This document shows positions 35,226 to 47,091 of a stretch of 64,000 bases of DNA, piece after piece. The DNA lies in contig CM044859.1 in assembly GCA_024500155.1 (NCBI GenBank), positions 40,718,003-40,782,002 of the forward strand, read 5' to 3'. Position 1 is the first letter of the stretch. Every line of letters begins with the position of its first letter. Origin of the DNA: Chenopodium formosanum (Eukaryota > Streptophyta > Magnoliopsida > Caryophyllales > Amaranthaceae). Made by a program: the position numbers and the translations under genes. The notes beneath the pieces are model-generated. The model saw only the letters and a program-made list of their open reading frames with translations, was not told the origin of the DNA and searched no databases.

Positions 35226-36214
35226 GAAGATGCTAAAATTAGCAAAGTAATTATAACTAAACCTATCCAATAAGTGAATGACAACATACACAATTGCATG
35301 AAAGAAATCAAGCATATTAGATATGGGTGTGATTTCTATAGATGTTTTATAAAGAGTGATACTCTTATAACATTCGGAAAAACCATTTATTATAAGATGA
35401 ACCATTCAGGTTTTGAAGTTATTTAAAATTTCGTGCAATTTTTTATCACTTTGTTTGCTATTTAATTATGGTTTAGGATTAAATTATGAGTCCATTTGAT
35501 TCTTGGAATATTCAAAATAGGGTATCAAGACCAGTCTTGGTAAGGAAACACCAATTAAGTGAACATTGAATATTATAATAAAAAATTATCCCTAATTGAG
35601 GTGATTTAAACGATGGACGAATAATGACCATTTAAGATTAGTGTGTAATTTTATTTATAGCACCGTTTCTTGTGCTACAAGGACATGATCGTTATAAATC
35701 GTTTACACAGGTATTGGTTTAGAACCGTAATGGATCGACCTATGAGAATACTTTAAGAGATTAAAAATCATCATAAGTATACTTCTCATTATTTCTATCA
35801 AAACCTTTTTCCTTGACCATGAGTATTATAAGCTTTCTTGTTTGATTACTAGTCCGCTTTGTTGATTGTCTAACATCTGCCGTAAAAAGGGATTATAACA
35901 GCATCACTCGGGAGGCTAGGTCCTTTCAGTAAGAGAAGCTACATAACAAGACTGGAAATGTCCCCCTACTAATATAGGGAAGATATCTTTGTTGTTTACA
36001 AGGCCTCTCGTAGGACGAGGCTGTAAAATGCATGGCCGTGCTCGGATGGATTTTTCTGTTTATTGACAGTCAGACTCAAAATCGAGAAACACTTCTGGAC
36101 GTAATAAGGATGATAAATAAATCTTACCTTATAGTTCATGAAGAGGCATTGAGGGACATAGGAAAAGGGCTATACACTAAAAGCATACTTGTCCGGAAGG
36201 ACAAGTGGGAGATT
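35226..36214 (+). mobile_element. Element F: right internal segment
   Basis: Last roughly 1 kb of a copia internal region. The first about 150 bases, in one frame, show a weak TKPI...IRYGCDF pattern reminiscent of the C-terminal end of copia RNase H, with a stop. The rest is non-coding. It ends in the polypurine tract aagtgggagat (36204-36214) typical of copia. Almost all of gag-pol is absent from F. Confidence 0.55.
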
Positions 36215-36324
36215 GAAAGAAATGGTGTCCTTCAAACAAGTGTATTATTCTGATAGTGGGTTTAGAATTATTTGAAAACTAATGTATTCAGTAAGATCAA
36301 GTGATCGAAATGCCTGGGTGGAGG
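36215..36324 (+). repeat. Element F: 3' LTR, left piece
   Basis: Matches 16240-16350. It breaks at GGAGG (36320-36324), where element C begins; the LTR resumes at 57658. Confidence 0.85.
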
Positions 36325-36520
36325 TGTAGGGAATATTTCAAGCATTACCCCAAACTTGAACCCCACTGTGATCATACACTTAAGCATGGTGGCGTCCAAA
36401 GGGAAGGAAGCTAGAGCAAAAGAGTCGCCAACCAGTTTTAGGAACTTGTAAACCGTTCAAAGGGTGAAGGTTACACCCCTTAACGATCCAGGAGATCGTC
36501 AACTACAATAGGTCTTGAAT
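36325..36520 (-). repeat. Element C: 3' LTR, left piece
   Basis: Starts TGTAGGGAATATTTC and matches 55720-55915. Interrupted by element D. GGAGG flanks C on both sides (36320-36324 and 57658-57662). Confidence 0.85.
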
Positions 36521-37009
36521 TGTTTTGGGTGTTTTTGTCCCTCGGGAGAGTTACAACACGAAGACTAATCCGGCTTGAGCTGTACCTGCAAAACAAATGA
36601 AGACACCGGTTGGTTGATGCTCCGCCTCCGACGAACAAGTTAGTAACTTGAAGGGAGAGAAAAAGGTGCGGAAATTTAGGTGGATATCTACTCGGATTCC
36701 AAGCTCACATGTCTCTATCACAGGGACAGTGTGTAATAAATGGTCAAAACGTGCCCTCCACAAGAGGGAAATCTCCCTATTTATAGGGTCCTCAGGATTT
36801 GTGCCCCTAATTAGGTCATTGATCCCTAATCATTAGTGGGCTGTGCCGCATTGCGGCTTTCTCGGGATTTGGGCATGAGGGCCACCATTTTTCCCTTTAT
36901 TTCTGGAATGACATGGTCAAGCAGGGATTGGTCCACTTTGGGCCATCTCGAGGCTGACACGTGTCATCCTCTGATTAGACCATGTGGCGGGGTAAAATTA
37001 CCCTAAACA
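36521..37009 (-). repeat. Element D: 3' LTR (489 bases)
   Basis: TGTTTTGGGTG...CCTAAACA on plus. The other LTR (47092-47580) is also 489 bases and by eye about nine-tenths identical. TATA on minus at 36777-36786. Flanks are gaat on the left and gaaac on the right, a poor target duplication. Confidence 0.9.
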
Positions 37010-37020
37010 TTTTCCCCTCA
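37010..37020 (-). other. Element D: polypurine tract
   Basis: On minus tgaggggaaaa, immediately before the 3' LTR. Confidence 0.75.
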
Positions 37021-37054
37021 CAGATGTGACGTGGCACGCCACGTGGCATCTGTG
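37019..37054. promoter_or_regulatory. Inverted repeat upstream of D's antisense gene
   Basis: cacagatg ... acgtggc a cgccacgt ... catctgtg: an almost complete 36-base palindrome, followed by a second one, gtgacacatgtcac (37053-37066). Equivalent to 14183-14218 in E. Confidence 0.7.
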
Positions 37055-38596
37055 ACACATGTCACGCTCCGATTGGCGATAATTTTACCATTAAAGAGTA
37101 ACCGTTCACCTTCCGAGTAAATTACGAGAATGCCCCCGTATTTACCCTCTATACATAGTCGTTTACCCTCATAATTTCGTACGTTTACAAAAAATTTCTA
37201 GAGAAAGAATTTTGAAAGAGTAGAAGTCATCCGTTTGAGTCAGGCGCAAGCAAGAGAGCTCGTTCTCCATCAACCTAGCCGGACCCGCCTATCTTCAGAT
37301 ATCACATCCAAAGGTACCGTCTCTGCCTTTCTCAGCTCTTTTTCTTTTTTCACCACTTGTACATATTTCTTGCAATAAATGGATGTATCACCAACACACA
37401 CGGCACATCCTAGGTTAGAGTCCTGTCGGTCACCAGGGATGGCTGAGTCTAGGACTGGGAGTGCCGTCTTAGGGTGTTGGGACCACCCTTTGCCTTGGAT
37501 TCCGACCAGTAATGTGTCTATGCAGGACACAATGGCTCGGACTATGCAGACGACAACCGATCCAAACTATAGAAGCGAAGGCTTAGGCGGCCAAACGCCT
37601 GAGAAAGAAACGTCTGGTCAGGGAGACCAGACGGCTCTGGAGAGATCCCCTCCGTGTGCCCCTTGAACTCCCGCAGATTCCTTTTTGGAAAAATGCGACC
37701 AAGGCGGCGATGAGGCCGTCTCAGTTCCTTTGGCCTAGGATGAGGAGGAGACGGAGAGCGACAGCTCCGCCTCCACCTCTGAAAGCAGCGATGACCTGCC
37801 CCCGCTAGAGGATAGCGAGGAGGAGGAGAGGAAGAAGTGGAACGAGAAGGACGACCCCTTCAACATCCACGTCTCCGCCAAAGACCGACTCTAAATGGAG
37901 GAGAATTTAAAAAAGTTTACGCAAATGCACCCGTTAGGAGACGGGTATAGAATAAGAGTGCCGCCTTAGAATGGCACCATCGCCTGGCAGGATGATCAAG
38001 AGAACGCCAACAGCTACTTTGGCTGTTATAAGGTGGCGTTCAAAGCTGGTCTTCGCTTTCCCCTTCACCAGGCGGTGAAGGCAATATTGAGAGGCTACGG
38101 CCTCGGAGTCTGGCAACTTACCCCCAACTCTTGGACAAATATTTTGGGGTACGTTGCCGCCTGCGAATTTCAGGGGCTCAACCCCGGCTGGGAGGCTTTT
38201 GCTAGCATGCACTATCTCAGCCGAAGCCCAGGCGGCTGGAGGGCGTGGTACACTCTAACCACGCATCCTAGTACATGATGACCTTGGACAAGGTCTTAAA
38301 ATTTGACGCCTGGAAGCACAGGTTCTACCTGATGTCAGCTCCTAGCAGGCGGGAGAACTATGAAATCCGCCAGTATAACAAGAAGCCCGACCTGATTGGT
38401 CGGAAATGCGCTCTTCCCCGGATCCCTGAGGAGGATTTTGACAAGATGATTGAGACAAACTTTTTTGGCCTCACAGACGCGACCTTGTCAACCGAGGAAA
38501 CAGTAAAAGTTCCCAAGAACTAGATCCCCAAAAGCGCCTGGTTTAGGGATGAATGTTTTCTAGCCGCCTGCGGGCTAGGGCACATGTTTACCAAAC

Positions 38597-38682
38597 GTAT
38601 GCGCCTGAGTTTATATCCGCCTGTAGTGCTTTTGTACCAGAATTGATTTATGATACTAATCAATTTCTTTTCTTTTTTGTAG
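38597..38682 (+). other. Candidate intron in D's antisense gene
   Basis: gtatgcg...ttttttgtag. E has a matching intron at 15852-15941, right after the same LAACGL codons. It is antisense to the element's genomic RNA, so it would survive reverse transcription. Confidence 0.65.
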
Positions 38683-39303
38683 AAGAGGCTTTAGACATGT
38701 TGCCAACGGAGAAGACTCCCCAGCGATCCTCTGCACTCATCCGCAAGCAGCTTGCGGAAAAAGGTGCGGCTGAGGTCAAGGCCAAGGAAAGACGATTGAG
38801 AAAAATCTCAAACGGGCTAGGGAGGAGACCCCCTCCATTCTCAACAAAACCAAAAAATCCAACTCCGCTTCAACTCCTGGCGCCTCAGTCGGGAATCAGC
38901 AAATGCGGATACCGGGGAGAAACGAGAAGGTAGGCGGCAGCCTGTGCCTCGATCTCGTCAACCCCTTATCAGCAACTGGGGGGTTCACTACTCTTGCAAG
39001 CGGTTCCCGCTTGGCCGGCTCTGAAGGTAAGAACCCTTTTGAATCCCCGCCCGAGATGGGGTGGCCTTTGCGAGTGAAATCCCACTCCCAACAGACGTCA
39101 TCCTCAGACGGTCGGCAACAGATAAGTGCTGCCTTAGTTTCGCACTCATCACGTATTGATTATGGTGCAGATCAATCTCCCCGCTGGCCAAACCTCCAGA
39201 AGCATGCCAAGGCCATGCTTGACGCCGTTCGCAAGAGGGATAAAGACAACATCCTGGGGATAGAGACATTCAATCTGGAACACATTTATCCCTTCTGGCT
39301 GAG

Positions 39304-39379
39304 GTAAGAGACTTGTCAATTTTATTTTTTCAAGTGCTTTAATCCGCCTGCAATACTAATACCACTTGCTTTTTTGCAG
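39304..39379 (+). other. Second candidate intron in D's antisense gene
   Basis: gtaagag...ttttttgcag. The counterpart in E is 16064-16136 (gtaaaat...ttgaag), of nearly the same length. Confidence 0.6.
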
Positions 39380-40087
39380 GCTATGCTGCGGGTAGACGGG
39401 CTCAAGCATCCTTATTCCCGCGAACGGGAAGAGGTAAAACGGGCCAAGAAGTCTGCCACAGACGCTGATAATATTGCTTTACACTCGACTATCGTAAATG
39501 AACTTGAAACTAAAGCAATCATAATGACACAGGCGTCTAGAATCTAGCAGCTGGAGGCGGATCTGAAGACGGCCAACCAGCGGGCGAGTGATGGCGAGAC
39601 GGCCCAGAAAAAGACAAAGGAGGCCCAGAAGAAGGCGGACGAGAGCGCCAAGAAAGCTGACGAGGCGCTCAAGAAGGCCCAGGCGGACCTTGGCACACTT
39701 CAAGGTGTTTCTGAAGAGAACACTAACCTGAAGACCAATGTTGAGAGGCTGGAGAAAGAGGCTGCTCAGATAAACTTTGCATCAACCCTGGAGGCGGAGC
39801 AAAACCCCCTAGTTGCTGAAAGTGATGCTGACAATGACGCACGCATGAAGATCGCCTGGGCTGCCTTGTACCCAGACACGGACTACAGCATCTGGGCACT
39901 GGCTCATAGTTACGCTGAGTACGTGGTGTACTTAAGAGATAAAGGCGAGCCCGAGCCTAACTCTTTTTATGCCTGGGTCAACTCCAGCAACGAGCCTCCC
40001 GCGCCTCAGCTACCTGGTCCGGGTGAAGCACAAGAGATACCCTCAGATGGTGAGGAGAAGGACCAGGAGGCACCGTTTGCAGGCTAG

Positions 40088-41301
40088 AAGTGATCTTTCA
40101 GCGGTAGTATGCCAATCTCTTTTTTTTATCTTTTCTTTAATTCTGCGGCAGTATGCCAAAACTTGTTTTTCCGGCCTGTGTGCCGAGTATATTTATATTT
40201 ACCGGCTAAGGAGTCGGGTTAATTAACAATTTCTCCTTTCTCCCGGACGGGGTCCGGTTAACATTTAATCCACTACAAACGTTTGGTTGGGTGGAATTTT
40301 AATGAATGCACCGATTTAGTCGGTTTTGATCATTTTGCGTTTGTGTTTGAATTTCAATTTTTGCGAATTTTAATTTTGCATTTTTGCCTAACTTATTAAA
40401 AGCCTGGCTATCCTTGCCCCTGGACGGATGTGTGATTGGTTTGAAGTGGAGTTGGTTGATTGACTTGGAAACGTCTGATGCTGCAAGCAGCATGATACGT
40501 TTGTAAGTCAATCAATCATAGTAGTGATTGCCCCAAACCAAGTGCACAGCCGTACATCAACATGCGTTCCATTCATTAACCAGACAGAGTTTGTCCGTCT
40601 TGGCCATAGCCATTGCACAACTCTTTTGCCCCAATTGGGATAGAAGGTGCAACTTTGGAATAAATAACCCAAGTGAGAACTTCAGCCGGTGACCGACTGA
40701 TGCCCCAAGGCATCCGGTATTCGGTAACTTGATCGTTCTTCATAGATCATTCTGGTCAGACGGCTATGGGTTGACCGATTCGGTCATTCAATTTTTGTCG
40801 TCTGCATAGGTACGTAGAACCGACAAATAGTCTGTTCTTTGCGACGATTGCACCCGGAGAGGTTTCGCCGGACGCCTTTGTCCATGTTGGGACAGGCGAT
40901 TTTATAAAACGAGCAACCATCTGGCCGTTTTAGCCTTTGGTCTTGTTTGAGACCGGTTCTATAGCCACTAAGCGTTTTTGTGCTTAGTTTTTAATCGGAG
41001 CATTGGCCGAACGTTATTGAATTACACTAAGTATTGAACTTAGTTAGTTACACAAAAAGCCCGTCTGGGTCATTCCCCAGGCGAACTGACGATTATTAAG
41101 TCAAACTTATTAAAATAAATAAATAAAGGATCCATCTGAGCACTGCCCAGGCGGTTAAGCAGCTATAACCTTTACTAAGTGTCCAACTTAGTTAAAGGAA
41201 GAATCTGTCTGAGTATTACCCAGACGGAAAAACAAGACAAATTTGCAAACAAAGTCTGAATTCTCATTAATTGACTCATAGTTTACAAAAAATTTACATT
41301 C
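40088..41301. other. Spacer between D's antisense gene and pol, with hairpin repeats
   Basis: Tail-to-tail spacer between two convergent genes. The first 130 bases hold twin gcggtagtatgcc / gcggcagtatgcc words. Many cgtctg and ccgcctg words follow. No protein domain is visible. Confidence 0.6.
41055..41235. repeat. Three spaced hairpin-forming repeats in D
   Basis: ccgtctgggtcattccccag, ccatctgagcactgcccagg and ctgtctgagtattacccaga each end in gcgg- or acgg-type sequence able to pair with the start. They lie about 70-80 bases apart and are joined by related caaactta / ctaagt spacers. Confidence 0.5.
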
Positions 41302-44300
41302 TCAGAAGTAGTACTTTTTCAAATTGTCTACATTCCAAGTTCTAGGCAGGCGCCTGCCGTCTGGAGTTTCCAGGCGGTAGGTGCCATCCCTTACTTCTTC
41401 ATAGATCCGGTAGGGGCCTTCCCAATTTGGAGTTAGCTTTTCCAGCTCATTGGCCCTACCGGTTGCCTCCATTTTTCGTAACACTAAGTCGTCAACTTTC
41501 AAGGGACGCTTGTGTACTTTCTTGTTGTAGGCTCTAGTCATTCTCAGACGGTAAATCTCATGTCGCAAGGCGGCGTTGCCCCTGCGTTTTGGGAGTGAAT
41601 CCAATGCCGGGCGCATTGCTTCCCAGTTTGCCTCTTCATCATATAGCATGACTCTGAGAGTCGGCTCGTAATGTTCGATGGGAAAGACGGCTTCAGCACC
41701 GTAAACCATGAGAAATGGGGTTTCACTGGTTGCCCCCTTTGCTGTTGTCCGGATGGCCCATAGGACATGGATTAACTCTTTTGCCCACAGGCCACCGACT
41801 CTTTCTGTTTTCTTCTTAATGCCGTCTGAGATGAGTTTGTTGAAGGCTTCAACTTGGCCGTTTGCTTGGGGTCGGCCGACGGATGCAAAACAGCTTGAGA
41901 TCTCCTGATCTCCCAACCAGGTTTTTAGCTGAGGCGTCTCAAACTAAGGACCATTATCAAACACCATAGACATAGGTACCCCATACCGGGTGATAATTTT
42001 CTTCCAGATGAAGGAAATTACGTCTGAGGTCTTGATGTTCTTAACCGCCTCAACCTCCACCCACTTGGTGAAATAATCCACAGCTACCAAGAAGTAGCGC
42101 TTTCCGCCTGGGGCAGGCGTGTAAGGACCTAGAATGTCCATGCCCCATTTTGCAAATGGGAATTGGGATGTGGATGGCCGTCAGGTCAGTAGCCGGACGG
42201 TGAATGAGTTTGCCAAATTTTTTATACTTGTCACATTTCTTCACCAACTCCTTGGCGTCTGCCTCAAGAGTGGACCAAAAGTAATGTCGTCTGGCTCTGA
42301 CGGCTAGGGATCTGCCGCCTATGTGGGAGGCGCAGAATCTCGAGTGCAAGTCTTCGAGAACTTCCTTCCCCTTTTCTGGGGTGACATACTTCAACAGGGG
42401 CCTAAGAAACCCCGCCTTGAAGAGTTCTCCGTTTCTCAACTCGAATCTTGCAGCTCGCTTCTTCAGGACGGCTGCCTCCTGTGGCGAATCAGGAATCGTG
42501 CCGTTTGAAAGATAAGCCCGGATGCCATCCATCCAGGTAGAGCTTCGGTCCAGAATTCCAATGGGATCTTCATAGATGCTTCTTTTTTCAAGAACTTCCC
42601 AAAAGACTGACCAAGGCGTATCGTGGCAGGCGGAAGATGCAATTTTGACAATGCATTCGCCTGGTTGTTTTCTGACCAAGGCACTTCATTCAGACGGAAT
42701 TCCTCAAGTGCCCCAGCCTCTTCTTTGACAGCCTGAAGATATTTGACCATAGCCGGATGAGTTGCCTCGTAGCTCCCCTCGTACCAGCTAAGGACCAACT
42801 GTGAATCATAATAGGCGTCAATTTTCATGGCCCCTACCGCCTTACACATACGGATGCCGACTAACAGGGCTTCATATTTCGCCTCATTGTTTGAGGCCTG
42901 AAACTTGAAGCGTAGTGCATACTCAAATTTGTCCCCTTCAGGAGACTCGTAGATTACCCCTGCACCACAGCCGTTTTTTGTAGAGCTCCCGTCTACGTAC
43001 ACTTTCCAAACCTGATCAAGATTATCCGGAGCTACCGGACGGGTCATTTCAACAATGAAGTCGGCGAACGCCTGACCCTTAACTGCCTTTCTTGGTTCGT
43101 AAGTGATTTCAAGACATTGCATTTCAATAGCCCATTTCAACATTCTTCCGGATGACTCCAAGGTAGACATTGGCCGCTTGAGTGGCTGGTCAGGGTAGAT
43201 CACCATCGGATGTGCCAAAAAGTAAGGCTTCAGCTTTTTGAACGCCATATACAAAGCAAGGCCAAATTTTTCCACCATAGGGTACTGGAGTTCAGCATTT
43301 TTGAGGACATGGCTAATGAATTAAACCGGGAGCTGCACGCCGTCTCGCTCAGCAAGGAGAACGACACTGAGAGCATGATCTGAGACGGCAAAATACATGT
43401 ACAACGTCTCCCTAGGTAAGGGACTGACCAACCTAGGTAGAGAATGCAATTGTTCTTTCAACTTCTGGAATGCCGCCTCAGCATCATCCCCCCATTCAAA
43501 TCTGGTCTTCTTCTTGATTGCTTGGAAGAAGTAAAGGCATTTGTCGCCTAACCGGCTGAGGAACCTCCCCAGAGCGGCCAGACAACCGGTGAGTCTCTGA
43601 ACTTCCTTGACAGAACGGGGTGACTTCATGTCAATCACCGCCTGTATCTTTTCGAGGTTAGCCTCTATCCCCCTTTGATCAATCAGGAATCCGAGAAACT
43701 TCCCAGACTCAACACCAAAGACGCATTTCTTTGGATTTAACATGACCTTATGCCGCCTGAGGGTGGTGAATGTTTCTCGGAGATTAGCAATGTGGTCCGT
43801 CTGTAGCTTGGATTTGACTATCATGTCATCAATGTACTCCTCCACATTCCTCCCAATTTGATTAATGAAGACCGTATTAATCATCCGTTGGAAAGTGGCA
43901 GGCGCATTTTTCAAGCCAAACGACATCACAGTATAACAGAATAACCCCTGATCAGTTACGAAGGCCGTCTTCTCTTGATCCTTTTTCCACAGTGGTATCT
44001 GATGGAAGTCGGAGTAGGCATCCATAAAGCTCATCAAGGCGTGACCGGCTGTAGAGTCGACCAGACTGTCGATATTTGGAAGCGGGTAACTATCCTTTTG
44101 ACACGCCTTGTTGAGGTCTGTGTAATCAACACCTATGTGCCAGGTCCCATTCGGTTTCTTAACAAGGATCACATTGGCCACTCAGTCGGGGAAGTTACAA
44201 GGCCGAATGAACCTAGCGTCTAGCAGCTTTTTGACTTCGGCAGCTGCTGCTTGACTTCTTTCCTCACCCTGGTTTCTTTTCTTTTGCCGGATGGGCTTCT

Positions 44301-45213
44301 TTTTGGGGTCCACGGCGAGTTTGTGGACAGCGAGATCAGGGCTGATGCCTGGCATCTCTTCCACTTCAAAGGCAAAAATTTCTTTGAATTCCTTTAGTAA
44401 AAGGTGCAAGCTTGCACCCAAGGTGGCATGAGCAACAGTCCCAACCTTTACAGTACGTTCTGGACGGCTGTCATCCAGAACGAGATCAATGTTTTCACCA
44501 GCCGGTTGGGGACGGAGCTCATCTGACCGTTCACCGGTCAGTGATTGCTATTTTTTCTCTTTCTTCACTTCCACCAGCAGAGGTGCCTTTCTTTTCTTCC
44601 CAGCTGCTAGTGGGGCAGGTGCTGGGTCGGCATCCTTGACATTGTCAAGGTCTTTTGGTTCCTGGACGCCTGGGGCCACAGTGTCTCTGACGGCTGAGAG
44701 ATAGCACTCTCGGGCCGTCTTCTGATCCCCATTCAGGGAGCCAACAGAGCCGTCATCCCTCTCATACTTGATGAGCATGAGAGACGTGATGATTACTGCC
44801 TTAGCTACATTGAGGGTTGGCCGGCCAAGGATAATGTTGTAGGCGGTCAACTCCTCACCGACCAAGAATCTGACGAAAATATGTCGTCCCTGGCCTTTCT
44901 CTCCCAGCCGGATGGGTAGGTTAATTCTACCGGCTGGATAGACCATCCCACCCCCAAAACCAACCAAGGGGTGGGTGACCGGATGCATGCTGCTGACATT
45001 GTATTTCAGCTTTTGCAGGCACCGGAGGCTGATGATGTCTGATGAGCTGCCGGTGTCAATAAGGATCCGTCCAACCAACTGGTTGGCCACCTTACATTCA
45101 ATGACAACCGGGTCATCATGCGGACGGAGGACGCTGCCCCTATCCTTCTTAGTGATCAGGACGTTTGGGAAGGAGGAGCTTGCAGACGCCTGCTCATCAT
45201 CATCTTTGTCCAT
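41302..45213 (-). pseudogene. pol: Pol of element D (Tat lineage), decayed
   Basis: Domains in order on minus: aspartic protease (LIDTGSSSD near 45060; IILGRPTLN near 44835), RT (from about 44420; catalytic YIDD near 43830, a YVDD variant), RNase H, a second archaeal-like RNase H (YVDGSSTKNGCGAG near 43000) that marks the Tat lineage, then integrase with a zinc-binding HHCC region (about 42360-42220; CDKYKK instead of CXXC), catalytic aspartates (VDYFTKWVE near 42080, FDNGP near 41950), glutamate (GQVEAFNK near 41850) and a C-terminal GPYRIYEE block. Stops cut the frame near 44548, 44182, 43321 and 41944. The HHCC part, about 42480-42150, is out of phase and phase is restored after it. It was ancestrally continuous with gag. 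Confidence 0.9.
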
Positions 45214-45272
45214 CTTTTGAAGATGGCTCTTGGTGCCCCGGATGGTAGGGCCACCACATGAGAACCCGCCTG

Positions 45273-47058
45273 CTATAGTGTAGACCGGCTCCTTGTCAGT
45301 ATCCGAACTACTAGCAGGCTGGGGGTAGTCTTGGAGGACTGACCCTTGTATTTCTTTTTTGTCCGCTGAAGACTAAAGCAGTCGTTGGTGTCATGGCCAA
45401 CCTCCTCATGGAATGGACAGAATTTATTTTTGTTTCGTGACTGAACAAAACTCTTCATTGGATTCGGCTTTTCAATGGACAACCGGTCCTTTACCTCCAT
45501 GAGGATGGAGTTGCAGTCTTTATTAAAACTCGTACTTGGGGACGTACGGTTTAAGTTCTTTCTTTTTCTTCTGGAACGACTGGTCAGAGTCAGTAACCGC
45601 CTAGATTTCTTTTCTTTTCTTGCTCTCTTCTTTGTTTTTGGCCAGCTGAGCTGACCGTCTGTCTTTCTGTTTGTCGGACTTCTTGGAGTCCGACTGGCTA
45701 CCAGGCGAGCAGAGGTCAGTAGCTTGAATGTAGTTTTTCTCCTCCCTCGGGGCCGCATGTAGGGTGAAAGCCTCCTTTTTAACTAGGTCGAACTTAAAGG
45801 TCGACCCGTCTCTCAGACCCTTGAAAAAGTATATAAAAGCTACATCGTAAGACAGTCCTTGAATCTGAATTCTGATCAGATTGAACCGCCTGACATATGA
45901 GCGTAGCCCTTCTCTCTCTCCCTGCCTAATAGTGCTCAAGTCAAGGCTTGTTTTCTTAGCAGGGATGTTCATTGAGAAGTTGGAAGCAAACAGGAAGGCA
46001 AGCTTCCTGAAATTGTCAATTGACCCGGCTGGCAAGTTACCAAACCATTGTTGGGCAATGCCCTTCAATGTAGCCGAGAAACATCGACACCAAGCGGCAT
46101 CATCTAACCCCTGTAAGTACATAAGGTTGGTGTATGCCATAAGGTGATCTTCCGGGTTGGTAGTATCATCATAGGTACCCACCAACACATTCTTAATCTT
46201 GGCCGGTTGTGCCACTTCGGTTATATCCCGGGTGAACGCAAAAGGCTGTTCACCCAGGCGTAGCAGACGGAGTTGCCAGTCCAATGGCTGGACATTTTGA
46301 TATGCTGCCTGACCTCCGAAGAGAGTCGGCTGCATGAAGTGAGGTGGATACTGTCCGTAAGCCTGAGTAGGTACGTACGGTACAGCTCCAATCATATGAG
46401 GTCCAAAATGGACGGTATTACCGCCTGTCTGGCTCTCATGCAGGGATAGAGTATTTCTTGCAAAAGTGTTGTTGAAGCTGTCTGGAAAGTTTGACGTTGA
46501 AGCCGACTCAAACAGCTGTTGATTCCTCTTACGGTTGATTATTTCCCAGGCATCAGGAATTGATTTTTTACTTCCCACCGGCTGCTGAGTCCGGCGGGTG
46601 TTGTTGTTCCTCTTAGGAAGAAGAATTTTTTACCAATTAATGGTCCCGGCTGCCTTCTCCTTTAGATGAGGAGTGGGCTGCCGTTCTCTGACTGACTTCC
46701 CCTACTCCGGAGGAGTCTTCTTCGCCGACTTTCCTTTACTTGGGCCAGCCCGGCTTTGGATGATTAGTTCTTTAATTTCACCCTTAAAACTTGTCATGAA
46801 TCTCATGAGTTCGTCTCGGGTGACAGGGGCTAATCCAGCGGCCGTTTAGGTTTCCCCTTCCGGCTGCCCAGAGGGTCGGCTTGTACCCGCCTGGGAGGCA
46901 CCCCGCTCCAAAGTGTCTCTGGGTCGGATGCACTTGGTTATGAGAGAGCCGTCATTGGTTGTAAAGGTTTCGACCTGAAGATCTTCATCTTCATGGTCTG
47001 TAAAGACTTCTGGGTCATCGCCCAGACGGTTAGGGGGTGGTACAGACTCTTGAACCAT
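45273..47058 (-). pseudogene. gag: Gag of element D, decayed
   Basis: Begins at ATG 47058, 33 bases after the 5' LTR, in the same frame as pol, so D once had one gag-pol frame of about 1,900 codons. The N-terminal acidic part (47058-46850) is followed by in-frame stops (46846 and two more before 46620). The Gag core lies at 46280-45850 (DHLMAYTNLM, IAQQWFGNLP, YVRRFN). The zinc knuckle CPFHEEVGHDTNDC (C-X2-H-X4-H-X4-C, near 45420) is in another phase, so one indel lies before it and a compensating one after it. Confidence 0.88.
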
Positions 47059-47073
47059 CTTCGAGGTACTCTC

Positions 47074-47091
47074 CCCACAGACGGCGCCAAA
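47074..47091 (-). other. Element D: primer-binding site
   Basis: On minus tttggcgccgtctgtggg, directly after the 5' LTR end. The first part matches the 3' end of tRNA-Asp, as in many Tat/Athila elements. Confidence 0.7.

Larger units (their letters stand above)
37314..40087 (+). pseudogene. Antisense Transposase_28-like gene of D (intron-containing, broken)
   Basis: Runs opposite to D's gag-pol, between pol and the 3' LTR. A probable 5'-UTR intron is 37314-37525, followed by ATG 37532 (MARTMQT). Next comes an acidic Glu/Asp/Ser region (37740-37830). A PF04195-like domain at about 37985-38530 shows LRFPLHQAV, QLTPNSW and GYVAACE. Intron 38597-38682 (86 bases) and intron 39304-39379 (76 bases) have GT-AG ends with pyrimidine tracts. 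The last exon, 39380-40087, is one frame with a single TAG at 39545; it starts with an Ala/Lys/Glu/Gln-rich coiled coil (39540-39780) and ends with a Pro-rich acidic tail. Frameshifts and stops elsewhere make this copy dead. The region is visibly more GC-rich than its surroundings. Molecular role unknown. Confidence 0.72.
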
